The translations under genes and the position numbers were made by a program. A stretch of 51,317 nt of DNA from Paracoccaceae bacterium. GTDB lineage: Bacteria; Pseudomonadota; Alphaproteobacteria; Rhodobacterales; Rhodobacteraceae. The notes beneath the pieces are model-generated. The model searched no databases. It saw nothing but the letters and a program-made list of their open reading frames with translations, and had not been told where the DNA came from. Where the stretch lies: positions 1 to 51,317 of the forward strand of contig JAGWVA010000026.1 of the NCBI GenBank assembly GCA_028875855.1. The letters run 5' to 3'. How positions within the stretch are numbered: the first letter of the stretch is position 1; each line of letters starts with the position of its first letter. This document shows, piece after piece, positions 8,333-17,657 of the stretch.

Positions 8333-9082
8333 ATGCCCAAGCCGCAGGAGACCGAAGCCGGAACCGATGAGGCGGGCAGCTACGCCTCGCCCCCCTGCTA
8401 CGCGCACGAGGTCGATCCGGCCTATTTCGATCCGCAGGGCGTGGACCCGCAACAGGCAAAGGATGTCGCCCGCTGGCGCAAGGCCGAACGCGCCCGCCTG
8501 CTGGACGCGCGCAAGGCGATGAGCGTCGAGGCGCGCGGCGTGGCCGGAGGCGCGATGCTCGGCCATGTCCGCGACCTCATCGCCGACCGGATCGGCGCGC
8601 TCGAGGGCTGCTGCCTGTCCGCCTTCTGGCCGATCAAGGGCGAGGTCGATCTGCGCGCCCTGCTCACCGACTGGCATGAGGCCGGCGCGACAGCCTGCCT
8701 GCCGGTGGTCGAGACGCGTTTTGCCCCGCTCGTCTTCCGCCGCTGGACGCCCGAGACAGAGATGATCCGCGGCGACTGGAACATTCCCGTCCCTTCGCCG
8801 GATGTGGAGCGCGTCTTGCCCGATGTCCTGCTGGCCCCGCTCGTCGGCTGGGACGATGCGGGCTACCGGCTGGGCTACGGTGGGGGGTATTTCGACCGGA
8901 CGCTGGCCGCCCTCGGTCCCCGCCGACTGGTGATCGGCGTGGGCTTTCAGGCGGCACGACTGGCGACGATCTATCCGCAACCGCATGACATCCCGCTGGA
9001 CGCAATCGTGACCGAGGCGGGCGTTCAGGTCATCGACAGGCCGCGCTGCAACGCTCAGTCCGCCAACCGTTCGGCCAGATAG
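8333..9082 (+). CDS. 5-formyltetrahydrofolate cyclo-ligase with N-terminal extension
   Basis: A 249-residue protein. From about residue 48 it is a standard cyclo-ligase, the ATP-dependent enzyme that turns 5-formyl-THF into 5,10-methenyl-THF. Visible blocks are RKAERARLLDARKAMS, the SAFWPIKGEVDL strand and the family signature GYGGGYFDRTL. The first 45 or so residues are extra; they carry YASPPCYAHEVDPAYFDP (17-34), which looks like a conserved short module and not random sequence. The ATG is supported by GAGGAGG 7 bases upstream, so the extension is probably translated. The 3' end overlaps the convergent DUF488 gene by 28 bp. Confidence 0.9.
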   Translation: MPKPQETEAGTDEAGSYASPPCYAHEVDPAYFDPQGVDPQQAKDVARWRKAERARLLDARKAMSVEARGVAGGAMLGHVRDLIADRIGALEGCCLSAFWPIKGEVDLRALLTDWHEAGATACLPVVETRFAPLVFRRWTPETEMIRGDWNIPVPSPDVERVLPDVLLAPLVGWDDAGYRLGYGGGYFDRTLAALGPRRLVIGVGFQAARLATIYPQPHDIPLDAIVTEAGVQVIDRPRCNAQSANRSAR

Positions 9083-9417
9083 TCGCGCAGCACGGTCGCG
9101 TGGCACCGCTCGACCTCCTGCGCGGCGGTCAGGAGGGTCACCGGACCCTTGCGACACCAGCCGAGACAGGCCGCGACACCATCGGGCGCGGCATCAAGCT
9201 CGGCCCGGTAGCGGGCGACGAATTCCACCCACCGGGTGCGGTCGGCGTGAAACCAGCGGCGCAAATCCGCGCTTGGGGTGACGGCGACGGGCCAGTCGTC
9301 CAGCCTCAGGGTCGCCTTCGCCAGCCCGCGCGGCCAGAGCCGGTCGATCAGAAGCCGGGCCCCATCCGAAGGGTCGGGCGGATCATAGACGCGGGCAATG
9401 CGTATGGGATGGGTCAT
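9055..9417 (-). CDS. DUF488 family protein
   Basis: A 120-residue protein typical of DUF488: [20 protein letters not shown], then [26 protein letters not shown] and a C-terminal block [22 protein letters not shown] that resembles the nucleotide- or zinc-proximal part of the family. The function is unknown. I chose the ATG at 9417 because the family normally begins just before the I-x-R-x-Y/W strand; the longer frame to 9498 adds an arginine-rich stretch without family similarity. It converges on the cyclo-ligase gene. Confidence 0.8.
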   Translation of the reverse strand: MTHPIRIARVYDPPDPSDGARLLIDRLWPRGLAKATLRLDDWPVAVTPSADLRRWFHADRTRWVEFVARYRAELDAAPDGVAACLGWCRKGPVTLLTAAQEVERCHATVLRDYLAERLAD

Positions 9418-9566
9418 CGCGCCAGCTAGCCAGATGCCGGGTCGCCCGGCAAGCGCAAGGTGAACGGAATCCGCCCCCCTTTTCCCGCGCCGCGTCACGT
9501 CCTAGACTCTGGTCCGAACCGGCACACCCGACCCAAAGGGGTGCCGGCACCCGCACCGGAGGCCCC

Positions 9567-10571
9567 ATGCAACGCTATTCGATCCTCGATCTCTCGCCGA
9601 TCCCGGAGGGGGGCACCGCCGCCGACGCCTTGGCCAACAGCGCATCGCTCGCTCAGGCGGCAGAGGCCGCGGGATATCACCGTTTCTGGCTGGCCGAGCA
9701 TCACAACATGCCCGGCATCGCCTCGGCCGCGACGGCGGTCGTCATCGGCCATGTCGCAGCGGCGACGAAGACGATCCGCGTGGGCTCGGGCGGGATCATG
9801 CTGCCGAACCACGCGCCGCTGACGGTGGCGGAAGCCTTCGGAACGCTTGCCACGCTGTATCCCGGCCGCATCGACCTTGGCCTTGGCCGCGCGCCCGGCA
9901 CGGATATGGAGACCGCCCGCGCGCTGCGCCGGCACATGGCGCCCGAGGATGCCTTTCCCCGCGACGTGGTCGAACTGATGGCCTATCTCGATGCCCCCGC
10001 CCCCGATGCCCGCGTCCGCGCCGTGCCCGGACAGGCCACGCATGTGCCGGTCTATATCCTGGGCTCGAGCCTTTACGGCGCGCAGCTCGCCGCCTATCTC
10101 GGCCTGCCCTATGCCTTCGCCTCGCATTTCGCGCCCGCCATGCTGGAGGAGGCGCTGGAGGTTTACCGGCGCAGCTTCCGCCCCTCGCCCACGCTGGCCG
10201 AACCCTATGCGATGATGGCCGCCGGGGTCTTTGCCGCCGAGACGGATGACGAGGCGCTGTTCCTGCGCTCGTCGCAGGTGCTGGCCTTCGCGCGTCTGCG
10301 GATGGGGCGGCCCGGCAAGCTGCCGCGCCCGGTGCGGGATCTGTCGGAAGTCCCGCCCGCGATGATGGAACAGGTGGGACACGCACTGTCCTGTTCGGCC
10401 ACGGGCGCGAAGGAGACGATCCGGGGGCAGCTCGCCGCCCTGATCGCCCGCCACCGGCCCGACGAGTTGATCGTGACGGGCATGATCCACGATCCTGCGG
10501 CCCGTATCCGTTCCTTCCAGATCGCGGCCGAGGTGCTGTCGGATCTCTGCGAAAAACGCAACGCCGCCTGA
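9567..10571 (+). CDS. LLM-class flavin-dependent oxidoreductase (MsnO8 type)
   Basis: A 334-residue luciferase-like monooxygenase. It has the conserved opening [16 protein letters not shown], the FMN-barrel strand [59 protein letters not shown] near residues 70-115, and the C-terminal [15 protein letters not shown]. The pattern matches the MsnO8/YceB-like group of FMNH2-dependent oxidoreductases, whose substrates are mostly unknown. It is monocistronic and ends 5 bp before the convergent 2-hydroxyacid dehydrogenase gene. Confidence 0.88.
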   Translation: MQRYSILDLSPIPEGGTAADALANSASLAQAAEAAGYHRFWLAEHHNMPGIASAATAVVIGHVAAATKTIRVGSGGIMLPNHAPLTVAEAFGTLATLYPGRIDLGLGRAPGTDMETARALRRHMAPEDAFPRDVVELMAYLDAPAPDARVRAVPGQATHVPVYILGSSLYGAQLAAYLGLPYAFASHFAPAMLEEALEVYRRSFRPSPTLAEPYAMMAAGVFAAETDDEALFLRSSQVLAFARLRMGRPGKLPRPVRDLSEVPPAMMEQVGHALSCSATGAKETIRGQLAALIARHRPDELIVTGMIHDPAARIRSFQIAAEVLSDLCEKRNAA

Positions 10572-10576
10572 GACCC

Positions 10577-11518
10577 TCAGCCCGGCGGGGGCACCACCAC
10601 CTTCGCCGGGTCAAGCCGCCCTGCGAGAAAGTCGAGCACGTTCTGCGCGGCGTCCATCCCCATCTGCCGGAACGCCCCCGCGCTCATCGCCGCCGAATGC
10701 GGCGTCAGGATCGCGTCGGGGCGGTTCAGCAGCGGATGGTCCCGCGGGATCGGCTCGGCCTCGGTCACATCCAGCGCGATGCCGCCCAGATGATCCGCCG
10801 CAGCCAGCGCCGCCTCGTCTATCAGCCCCCCACGGGCGGTGTTGATGACAAGCGCGCCGGGCGGCAGCAGCGCCAGTTCCGCAGCGCCGATCAGGCCCCG
10901 TGTCGTCTCGGTCAGCGGGACATGCAGGCTCAGCACATCGGCCTCGGGCAACGCCGCATGCAGGTCGGTGGCGATGGCGTAGCCTTCCGCCGTCCGCGCG
11001 CCCGTAAGGCTGCGCGAAAGCACCGTCACCCGCATCCCGAAGGCACTGGCCAGCCCCGCGACGCGCCGCGCGATGGCGCCGTAGCCCAGAAGCAGCAGCC
11101 GCCGCCCCGCCAGATCGGCAATCCCCGCACCCGGTGGCACCGCGCCGCTTTCCCGCGCGGCGGCCTGCATCGCGGGCAGGCGCTTGGCCAGCGCCAGCAT
11201 CAGCATCAGCGTATGCTCCGCCACCCCGGCCGCATTGGCCCCCGGCGTGTTCGTCACCGCAACGCCAGCCGCCCGCGCCGCGGCAAGCGGGATGTTGTCC
11301 ACCCCGGTTCCGTGTTTCGACACCAGCCGCAGGGGGGTAGCCATCGCCGCCTCGGGCAGCTTGCGCGTCCGCACCAGGATGACCTCGGCCGCCCGAAGGG
11401 CCGCGTCGAAGGCGTCGGACGCAAGCCCCTGCCCCTCGGTCACTTCGAGCCCCGCGTCGCGCAGCAGCGCCAGCGCATCGGCATGAATCGGCTCGGTGAC
11501 AAGGACCCGGACGCTCAC
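10577..11518 (-). CDS. D-isomer-specific 2-hydroxyacid dehydrogenase
   Basis: A 313-residue NAD-dependent dehydrogenase. The substrate-binding lobe contains VSKHGTGVDNIPL and GVAEHTLMLMLALAKRL; the Rossmann lobe has LLLLGYGAIARRVAGLASAFG; the catalytic Arg, Glu and His appear in NTARGGLIDE, LDVTEAEP and LTPHSAAMS. The Rossmann loop reads GYGAIA where GxGxxG is usual. Translation probably starts at the GTG at 11518, which forms a GTGA overlap with the Anbu stop, so the two genes look translationally coupled. The substrate (phosphoglycerate, hydroxypyruvate, lactate or another 2-oxoacid) is not evident. Confidence 0.87.
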   Translation of the reverse strand: MSVRVLVTEPIHADALALLRDAGLEVTEGQGLASDAFDAALRAAEVILVRTRKLPEAAMATPLRLVSKHGTGVDNIPLAAARAAGVAVTNTPGANAAGVAEHTLMLMLALAKRLPAMQAAARESGAVPPGAGIADLAGRRLLLLGYGAIARRVAGLASAFGMRVTVLSRSLTGARTAEGYAIATDLHAALPEADVLSLHVPLTETTRGLIGAAELALLPPGALVINTARGGLIDEAALAAADHLGGIALDVTEAEPIPRDHPLLNRPDAILTPHSAAMSAGAFRQMGMDAAQNVLDFLAGRLDPAKVVVPPPG

Positions 11519-12240
11519 AACGAGATGCCCGAGAAGGCATCCCGCAGCGCCTGGCTCCAGGCCTGGCTCATGGCGGCGAAACCCGCGTCCCCCGCCTCGA
11601 TCCGCCGCCGCGACGTGATACGCATCGTGTCCGCCTCGATCACCGCAAGGTCGAGCGGCATCCCGACCGACAGGTTCGACCGCAGCGTGGAATCCATCGA
11701 CAGAAGCACCGCCTTCTGCGCCTCTTCCAGCGAGGTCTCGGGCGTCACCACGCGGTCGAGGATCGGCTTGCCATACTTGTGCTCGCCGATCTGAAGGAAG
11801 GGCGTATCCTCGGTCGCCTCGATGAAGTTGCCCTCGGGATAGATCAGGAACATGCGCATCGTGCCGCCCCGCCGCTGCCCCGCCACGATCATCGAGGCGG
11901 TGGCGCTGGCCTGACCGGCCGCCAGCTTGTCGTCGATCTCGGCCCGCGTGACGGCCAGCGTGTCGCCGATGATCTCGGCCACCTTCAGCATCGTCGCCGC
12001 CTGCATGATCGAGGTCTCGGGCGTTGCCTCCGGGCTTTCGATCGCTTCGGTCAGGCGGGCCATGGTCGTCTGCGTGACCGACAGGCTGCCCGCGGTCAGG
12101 ACCACGATCACGCGTTCTCCCGGGTCCTCGAAGGTGAACATCTTCCGGTAGGTCGAGATGTTGTCGAGCCCCGCGTTGGTGCGCGTGTCGGACAAAAGCA
12201 CCATGCCCCGGGTCAGGAGCAGGCCCACGCAATAGGTCAT
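11515..12240 (-). CDS. Anbu, bacterial proteasome homologue (Ntn hydrolase)
   Basis: A 241-residue peptidase of the Anbu family, an HslV/proteasome relative. After Met removal the N-terminus would be Thr2 (MTYCVGLLL), the expected Ntn nucleophile. SDTRTNAG and the Lys in YRKMF sit where the proteasome Asp17/Lys33 pair falls. The C-terminal LDLAVIEADTMRITSRRRIE is typical. Known family context is an operon with a transglutaminase, an alpha-E protein and a circularly permuted ATP-grasp, and all three lie just upstream here. No ATPase unfoldase is nearby. Anbu is proposed to act in peptide or stress-protein turnover, but its substrate is unknown. Confidence 0.92.
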   Translation of the reverse strand: MTYCVGLLLTRGMVLLSDTRTNAGLDNISTYRKMFTFEDPGERVIVVLTAGSLSVTQTTMARLTEAIESPEATPETSIMQAATMLKVAEIIGDTLAVTRAEIDDKLAAGQASATASMIVAGQRRGGTMRMFLIYPEGNFIEATEDTPFLQIGEHKYGKPILDRVVTPETSLEEAQKAVLLSMDSTLRSNLSVGMPLDLAVIEADTMRITSRRRIEAGDAGFAAMSQAWSQALRDAFSGISL

Positions 12241-12375
12241 GTCAGCCTCGGCAAGGACAGGAGTCCACGGACATTATGGCGGCGACGGCGGGATGGCAAC
12301 GGGCGGCAAGGGCGCGCGTCTTCGGGAACGGCGGGCAAAGCCGTCCATGCGCCGCCGATCCAGCCTGCCACGGCG

Positions 12376-13188
12376 CTATTGCTGCACCGACTGGATGGCA
12401 AGCGCCACCTCCAGCCGCTCGTCCGCGCCGCCTCGGGCGGTGCCGCGGATCGGGGCCGCGTCGCGCGCATCGAAGCCGGAGCCAAGCCGGATGTAGCGTT
12501 CGTCCGGGCAGCAGCGATTGGCCGGATCGAAGCCCACCCATCCCAGGCCCGGCACATGCAGTTCCGCCCAGGCATGGGCGGCCTCGTGCGGGGTCCCGTC
12601 GCCCGAGGCGAAAAGGTAGCCCGAGACATAGCGCGCGGGCCGCCCCGTGGACCGGGCCGCAGCGATCAGCGCCTGCGCATGGTCCTGACAGACGCCTTCG
12701 CCCTTGGCCAGCGCCTCGGCCGCCGTCGTATGGGCATGGGTCGCGCCGGGGCGATAGGCGATGGCATCGGCCACGGCAGCCGACAGCCGGTGCGCCGCAT
12801 CCAGCGGATCGCGCGCCCCCGCCACCGCCATCTGTCCAAGATCGCTCAAGGCCGCATCCGGATCGGTGGCGGGCGTGTCGCGCAGATAGGCGTCGGGCGG
12901 CACGATCTCGCGGTGGCCCCGCAGGACGCCCGCAAGGTCCATGGTCTCGACCTGTCCGGTAACCGCCACCGTCACCTCGGTGACCGGGCCGCGCAGCGAA
13001 CAGCCCTGCACCCAATCCCCCGCCCCGTCGCGGAAACCGTCGCCCGCGACGGCGCCCGGCACCGCGATCCGCCAGTCCAGCACCCGTTGCCCCTCGAAGA
13101 CCGAGGGCGTCAGCCGGTGGCTTTGCACGACGCCACGCACCGGCGCATCGTAAAGGTAGGTGGTCACATGCTCGACCGTCAGGATCAT
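12376..13188 (-). CDS. Transglutaminase-like cysteine peptidase of the Anbu cluster
   Basis: A 270-residue protein with an N-terminal bacterial transglutaminase beta domain (VEHVTTYLYDAPVRGVVQSH) and a catalytic papain-like domain. The triad is visible as Cys167 (GEGVCQDHA), His205 (EAAHAWAE) and Asp221 (WVGFDPANR). In the Anbu neighbourhood such proteins are thought to cleave or ligate the peptide made by the ATP-grasp partner. The start overlaps the alpha-E gene stop (ATGA). A 135-bp gap before anbu, with no clear terminator, leaves open whether anbu has its own promoter. Confidence 0.9.
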   Translation of the reverse strand: MILTVEHVTTYLYDAPVRGVVQSHRLTPSVFEGQRVLDWRIAVPGAVAGDGFRDGAGDWVQGCSLRGPVTEVTVAVTGQVETMDLAGVLRGHREIVPPDAYLRDTPATDPDAALSDLGQMAVAGARDPLDAAHRLSAAVADAIAYRPGATHAHTTAAEALAKGEGVCQDHAQALIAAARSTGRPARYVSGYLFASGDGTPHEAAHAWAELHVPGLGWVGFDPANRCCPDERYIRLGSGFDARDAAPIRGTARGGADERLEVALAIQSVQQ

Positions 13189-14138
13189 CGCTGGTCCCCG
13201 CTGAGGTAAACGTCATGGATGGTGGCGCCGATGCCGGCCACCTCGCCGATGAAGCGCGTCAGGAATTCGTGCAGCCCCTCCTCGAAGATGTCGTCCACCG
13301 CAAGCTCGCTCAGTTCCGCCAGAAGCGAGCGCGCCTTGCTCTGCACTTCGGTCGAGCGGCCATAGGTCCGCGCGATGCGGTCGAGATGCGTTGTCATCCC
13401 CTCGACCGAGGTGAACAGCGACCGCGGCGCCATGTCGTTGAGGATCAGGAAATGCGCGATCTTCGTGGCCGTCACCTCGCCGCCGTAGGCCCAATGAAAG
13501 CCGCGCTGCGCGTTCATCGCGCGCAGGAGCGTCGTCCACTGGTAATTATCGAGACCGGAGCCCACGAATTCCACCCCCGGCAGCAGGACGTAGTATTTCA
13601 CGTCCAGCACCCGCGCGGTGTTGTCGGCGCGTTCGAGGAAATAGCCGAGGTTCAGGAAATCCCAGCCGTCGTTGCGCAGTTGCGTGCCGTCGATGGCCCC
13701 CCGCAGCAGCGCCGACTGGCGCATCGTCCAGTCGGTCAGGGTGGCAAGGTCCAGCTCGCTCCGTGGCCGGCGTTCCAGCGCGCGCATTTCCTGAAACGCG
13801 CTGTTGAGCGTGTCCCAGACCTGCGTCGTCAGCGCCGTCCGCACGATGCGCGCATTCTCCCGCGCGCGTCCGATGCAGGCCGCGACCGACGAGGGGTTGT
13901 CGCGGTCAAAGAAGAAATAGCTTTCGATGTTGCGCTGCACGGGCTCGCCGTATTTCCGGGCAAAGCCCTCGGCGGTGCCGGAGGCCTGCAACAGGCTTTC
14001 CCATTCGGAATGATACCCCGCAGCGGTCGAGGGCAGCAGCGCCATGCGGCCGCCCACGGCCAGAAGACGCGCCATCGTCTCGGCCCGCTCCATGTAGCGG
14101 GTGATCCAGTAAAGATTGTCGGCAGTGCGGCTCAGCAT
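13185..14138 (-). CDS. Alpha-E domain protein (DUF403)
   Basis: A 317-residue, almost wholly helical protein. It opens with the family's MLSRTADNLYWITRYMERAE and later shows WDTLNSAFQEMRALE, FLNLGYFLERADNTARVLDVKYY and FHWAYGGEVTATKIAHFLILN. Family knowledge: alpha-E proteins are encoded with circularly permuted ATP-grasps and transglutaminases and may carry or present the peptide substrate. The gene sits 90 bp after the ATP-grasp gene and overlaps the transglutaminase gene by 4 bp. Confidence 0.9.
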   Translation of the reverse strand: MLSRTADNLYWITRYMERAETMARLLAVGGRMALLPSTAAGYHSEWESLLQASGTAEGFARKYGEPVQRNIESYFFFDRDNPSSVAACIGRARENARIVRTALTTQVWDTLNSAFQEMRALERRPRSELDLATLTDWTMRQSALLRGAIDGTQLRNDGWDFLNLGYFLERADNTARVLDVKYYVLLPGVEFVGSGLDNYQWTTLLRAMNAQRGFHWAYGGEVTATKIAHFLILNDMAPRSLFTSVEGMTTHLDRIARTYGRSTEVQSKARSLLAELSELAVDDIFEEGLHEFLTRFIGEVAGIGATIHDVYLSGDQR

Positions 14139-14228
14139 GGGGTTCCCCCCGGTAGCGAACGGAAAAGGGCGGCGCCCGAGCCGGGCGGGAGGGAAACGGA
14201 CCGTATCATCGTCACCGCAAACACCCCC

Positions 14229-15644
14229 TCACTCCGCCAGAACCCAGGTGTCCTTGACGCCCCCGCCCTGCGACGAGTTCACGACAAGGCTGCCCTCTGT
14301 CAGCGCGACCCGCGTGAGGCCGCCGGGCACCAGTTCAACCCGTTCGCCGACAAGGCAATAGGGCCGCAGGTCCACATGGCGCGGCGCCACGCCCTCGTCC
14401 ACGAAGGTGGGCACCGTGGACAGCGCAAGCGTCGGCTGCGCGATGTAGTTCGACGGGTTCGCCTTGATCCGGTCGGCAAAGGCGGCGATCTGCTCCCTGG
14501 TCGATTTCGGCCCCACCAGCATCCCGTAGCCGCCCGAGCCGTGCACTTCCTTCACCACGAGTTCGGGCAGGTTGTCGAGGACATGGCCCAGATCCTCGTC
14601 CCTGCCGCATTGCCATGTCGGCACGTTCTGCAGGATCGGCGCCTCGCCCAGATAGAAGCGGATCATCTCGGGGACGTAGGTGTAGATCGCCTTGTCGTCG
14701 GCCACGCCCGCGCCCGGGGCCGAGCAGATCGTGACCCCGCCCGATCGGTAGGCATCCATCAACCCCGGAACGCCCAGCGCGCTGTCGGGCCGGAAGCACA
14801 GCGGATCGAGGAAGGCATCGTCGATCCGGCGGTAGATCACATCCACCCGCTGAGGGCCTTGCGTCGTGCGCATATAGACCAGACCGCCCTCGACGAAGAG
14901 GTCCTGCCCCTCGACCAGTTCCACGCCCATCAGGTCGGCAAGAAACGAATGCTCGTAATAGGCCGAGTTGAAATGCCCCGGCGTCAGGATCGCGATGGTC
15001 GGATCGCGGTCGCATTTCGCCGGCGCGACCGAGGTCAGCGTGCGCCGCAGGAGGTCGGGATAGCTGTCCACCGGCGCGATGCGGTTTTCCTGAAACAGCG
15101 CCGGGAACATCCGCATCATGATCTCGCGGTTCTCCAGCATGTAGCTGACGCCCGACGGCGTGCGGCAGTTGTCTTCGAGCACGAAGAACTCGTCCGGCCC
15201 CGTCCGCACGAGGTCGATGCCCACGATATGGCTATAGACCCCACGCGGAGGCACGAAGCCCGCGACCGCCTTTTCATAGGCCTCGTTGCGATAGACGAGA
15301 CGGCCTGGAATGCGGCCCGCCCGCACAATCTCGCCCCGCCCATAGACGTCCATGAGGAAGGCGTTCAGCGCCCGCGCCCGCTGCTTGATCCCGCGTTCCA
15401 GCCGGGTCCATTCGGCGGCGGTGAAGACGCGGGGGAACATGTCGAACGGGATCAGCCGGTCCGGGTCGCCCCCCTCGCCATAGACCGCAAAGGTGATGCC
15501 GATGCGCCGGAACAGCGCCTCGGCCTCCTTCTGCTTGAGGCTGCGGAGCGCGGCGGGCATGTCCGCGGTCCAGTCCTCCAGTTGCCGATAGGGCGGGCGG
15601 ACCTTGCCGCCGTCATACATCTCGTTGAACACCGCCGGAGCCAT
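14229..15644 (-). CDS. Circularly permuted ATP-grasp protein of the Anbu cluster
   Basis: A 471-residue protein matching the CP-ATP-grasp family: FNEMYDGGKVRPPYRQLEDW at the start, the basic FVLEDNCRTPSGVSYMLENR block, SYPDLLRRTL, the VDVIYRRIDDAFLDPL motif, and VVKEVHGSGGYGMLVGP, which is the glycine-rich nucleotide-binding loop. It is predicted to form amide bonds using ATP, building an unidentified peptide. The ATG at 15644 was preferred over a GTG nine codons upstream because AAGGA lies 5 bases before it. It is the first gene of the cluster, divergent from the M3 peptidase across 183 bp. Confidence 0.9.
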   Translation of the reverse strand: MAPAVFNEMYDGGKVRPPYRQLEDWTADMPAALRSLKQKEAEALFRRIGITFAVYGEGGDPDRLIPFDMFPRVFTAAEWTRLERGIKQRARALNAFLMDVYGRGEIVRAGRIPGRLVYRNEAYEKAVAGFVPPRGVYSHIVGIDLVRTGPDEFFVLEDNCRTPSGVSYMLENREIMMRMFPALFQENRIAPVDSYPDLLRRTLTSVAPAKCDRDPTIAILTPGHFNSAYYEHSFLADLMGVELVEGQDLFVEGGLVYMRTTQGPQRVDVIYRRIDDAFLDPLCFRPDSALGVPGLMDAYRSGGVTICSAPGAGVADDKAIYTYVPEMIRFYLGEAPILQNVPTWQCGRDEDLGHVLDNLPELVVKEVHGSGGYGMLVGPKSTREQIAAFADRIKANPSNYIAQPTLALSTVPTFVDEGVAPRHVDLRPYCLVGERVELVPGGLTRVALTEGSLVVNSSQGGGVKDTWVLAE

Positions 15645-15827
15645 GACCGTCCTTGCATTACCTGCCCCCACTTAATCGGGCCTGCCCCATGGCAAGCAAG
15701 AAAACCCGCCGATCTGCCTGCAAGGAGCAGGTATTTGCCCAAAAATTGAGCATGCGCGCCCGGACCTGCGCCTTGCACCCGGGCAGAGACCGCGCCTAGA
15801 TGTGGCACAGCAGCAAGAGAGGTGCCC

Positions 15828-17657
15828 ATGACGCGCGTATTACCCCGCCCCCTGTTCGATGCCAATGCCACCGGCGCGGGCGCCTTCGGGGCGCTGCCGG
15901 AATGGGACCTCACGGACCTTTATCCCGCGCCCGACGCGCCCGAATTCGACCGCGACATGGACTGGCTGGACGCGGCCTGCAAAAGCTTCGCCGCCGATTA
16001 CGAAGGCAAGCTTGCGACGCTTGACGCGGCGGGGCTGCTGGCCTGCGTGCAGCGCTACGAGGCAATCGACATCACCGCCGGGCGCATCATGTCCTATGCC
16101 GGCCTGCGCTATTACCAGAACACGATGGCCAGCGACCGCGCCAAGTTCATGGGCGACACGCAAGAGGCGGTGACAGATGCCACCACGCCGCTTGTCTTCT
16201 TCAGCCTTGAATTCAACCGGCTGGACGAGGGTCATCTGGACGCGCTCCTGGCCGCCAATGCCGATCTGGCCCGCTACCGGCCGGTGTTCGACCGGATGCG
16301 CGCGATGCGGCCCTACCAGTTGTCGGACGAACTGGAACGCTTCCTGCACGACCAGTCCTCGGTCGGGGCGAGCGCCTGGAACAAGCTGTTCGACGAGACG
16401 ACGGCCGGCCTCATGTTCCCCGTCGCGGGCGAGGAGGAGGCCCTGAACCTCGAGGCCACGCTGAACCTTCTGACCGACCCGAACCGCGCCCGGCGCGAGG
16501 CGGGCGCCCGCGCGCTGGCCGATGTCTTCGACAAGAACGTGAAGCTCTTCGCCCGCATCCACAACACGCTGGCGAAGGAAAAGGAGATTGAAGACCGCTG
16601 GCGCAAGATGCCCACGCCGCAGACCGCGCGGCACCTGTCGAACCACGTGGAACCCGAGGTGGTCGAGGCGCTGCGCAACGCCGTCGTCGCGGCCTATCCG
16701 AAGCTCTCGCACCGCTACTACGCGCTGAAGGCGAAATGGATGGGGCTCGACCGGCTGCAGGTCTGGGACCGCAACGCCCCCCTGCCGATCGAGACGCCGA
16801 AGACGGTCGCGTGGTCGGAGGCGCGCGAGATGGTGCTTTCGGCCTATTCCGCCTTCGATCCCCGCATGGCCGAGATCGCGCAGCCCTTCTTCGACAAGGG
16901 CTGGATCGACGCGGGCGTGAAACCGGGCAAGGCGCCGGGCGCCTTCGCGCATCCGACGGTGACGACGGTGCATCCCTACGTGATGCTGAACTACCTTGGC
17001 AAACCGCGCGACGTGATGACGCTCGCGCATGAACTGGGCCACGGCGTCCATCAGGTGCTGGCGGCAGGACAGGGCGAGCTGCTGGCCGCGACGCCGCTCA
17101 CGCTGGCCGAAACCGCCAGCGTCTTTGGCGAGATGCTGACCTTCCGCCGCCTGCTCGATCGGGCCAAGACCCCGGCCGAACGCAAGACGCTGCTGGCCGG
17201 CAAGGTCGAGGACATGATCAACACGGTCGTGCGCCAGATCGCCTTCTACGATTTCGAATGCAAGCTGCACGACGCGCGGCGCGGGGGAGAACTGACCCCC
17301 GACGACATCAACGCGCTGTGGATGAGCGTGCAGGCCGAAAGCCTCGGGCCGGTCTTCGACTTCATGGACGGCTACGAGACCTTCTGGGCCTATATCCCGC
17401 ACTTCATCCACTCGCCCTTCTACGTCTATGCCTATGCCTTCGGCGACGGGCTGGTGAACGCGCTTTACGCGGTCTATGCGGAAGGCACACCCGGCTTTCA
17501 GGACAAGTATTTCGACATGCTGAAGGCCGGCGGGTCGAAGCACCACAAGGAGCTTCTGGCCCCCTTCGGGCTTGACGCGTCCGACCCGAAGTTCTGGGAC
17601 AAGGGCCTGTCGATGATCGCGGGCTTCATCGACGAGCTGGAGGCGATGGAGGATTGA
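15828..17657 (+). CDS. M3 family oligoendopeptidase F
   Basis: A 609-residue zinc metallopeptidase (PepF/M3B type). The HExxH motif appears as HELGHGVHQ with the first His near residue 401; the third ligand Glu is in TLAETASVFGEM about 25 residues later. The helical N-terminal half (YEAIDITAGRIMSYAGLRYYQNTMASD) and the C-terminal HFIHSPFYVYAYAFGDGLVNALY are typical. Such enzymes cut peptides of roughly 6-18 residues in the cytosol. The ATG at 15828 follows GAGAGG. Its divergent placement next to the Anbu operon puts two peptide-processing systems together, which may be chance. Confidence 0.93.
   Translation: MTRVLPRPLFDANATGAGAFGALPEWDLTDLYPAPDAPEFDRDMDWLDAACKSFAADYEGKLATLDAAGLLACVQRYEAIDITAGRIMSYAGLRYYQNTMASDRAKFMGDTQEAVTDATTPLVFFSLEFNRLDEGHLDALLAANADLARYRPVFDRMRAMRPYQLSDELERFLHDQSSVGASAWNKLFDETTAGLMFPVAGEEEALNLEATLNLLTDPNRARREAGARALADVFDKNVKLFARIHNTLAKEKEIEDRWRKMPTPQTARHLSNHVEPEVVEALRNAVVAAYPKLSHRYYALKAKWMGLDRLQVWDRNAPLPIETPKTVAWSEAREMVLSAYSAFDPRMAEIAQPFFDKGWIDAGVKPGKAPGAFAHPTVTTVHPYVMLNYLGKPRDVMTLAHELGHGVHQVLAAGQGELLAATPLTLAETASVFGEMLTFRRLLDRAKTPAERKTLLAGKVEDMINTVVRQIAFYDFECKLHDARRGGELTPDDINALWMSVQAESLGPVFDFMDGYETFWAYIPHFIHSPFYVYAYAFGDGLVNALYAVYAEGTPGFQDKYFDMLKAGGSKHHKELLAPFGLDASDPKFWDKGLSMIAGFIDELEAMED

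Noticed and set aside
10577-12232. Possible fusion of the 2-hydroxyacid dehydrogenase with an upstream 240-residue segment
   Set aside because: The upstream part is the anbu gene read in a second frame on the same strand; the dehydrogenase start at 11518 is supported by the GTGA overlap.
13215-15749. 844-codon plus-strand frame opposite the alpha-E and ATP-grasp genes
   Set aside because: Composition is low-complexity Arg/His/Asp and no family blocks are seen; two well-recognised genes occupy the other strand.
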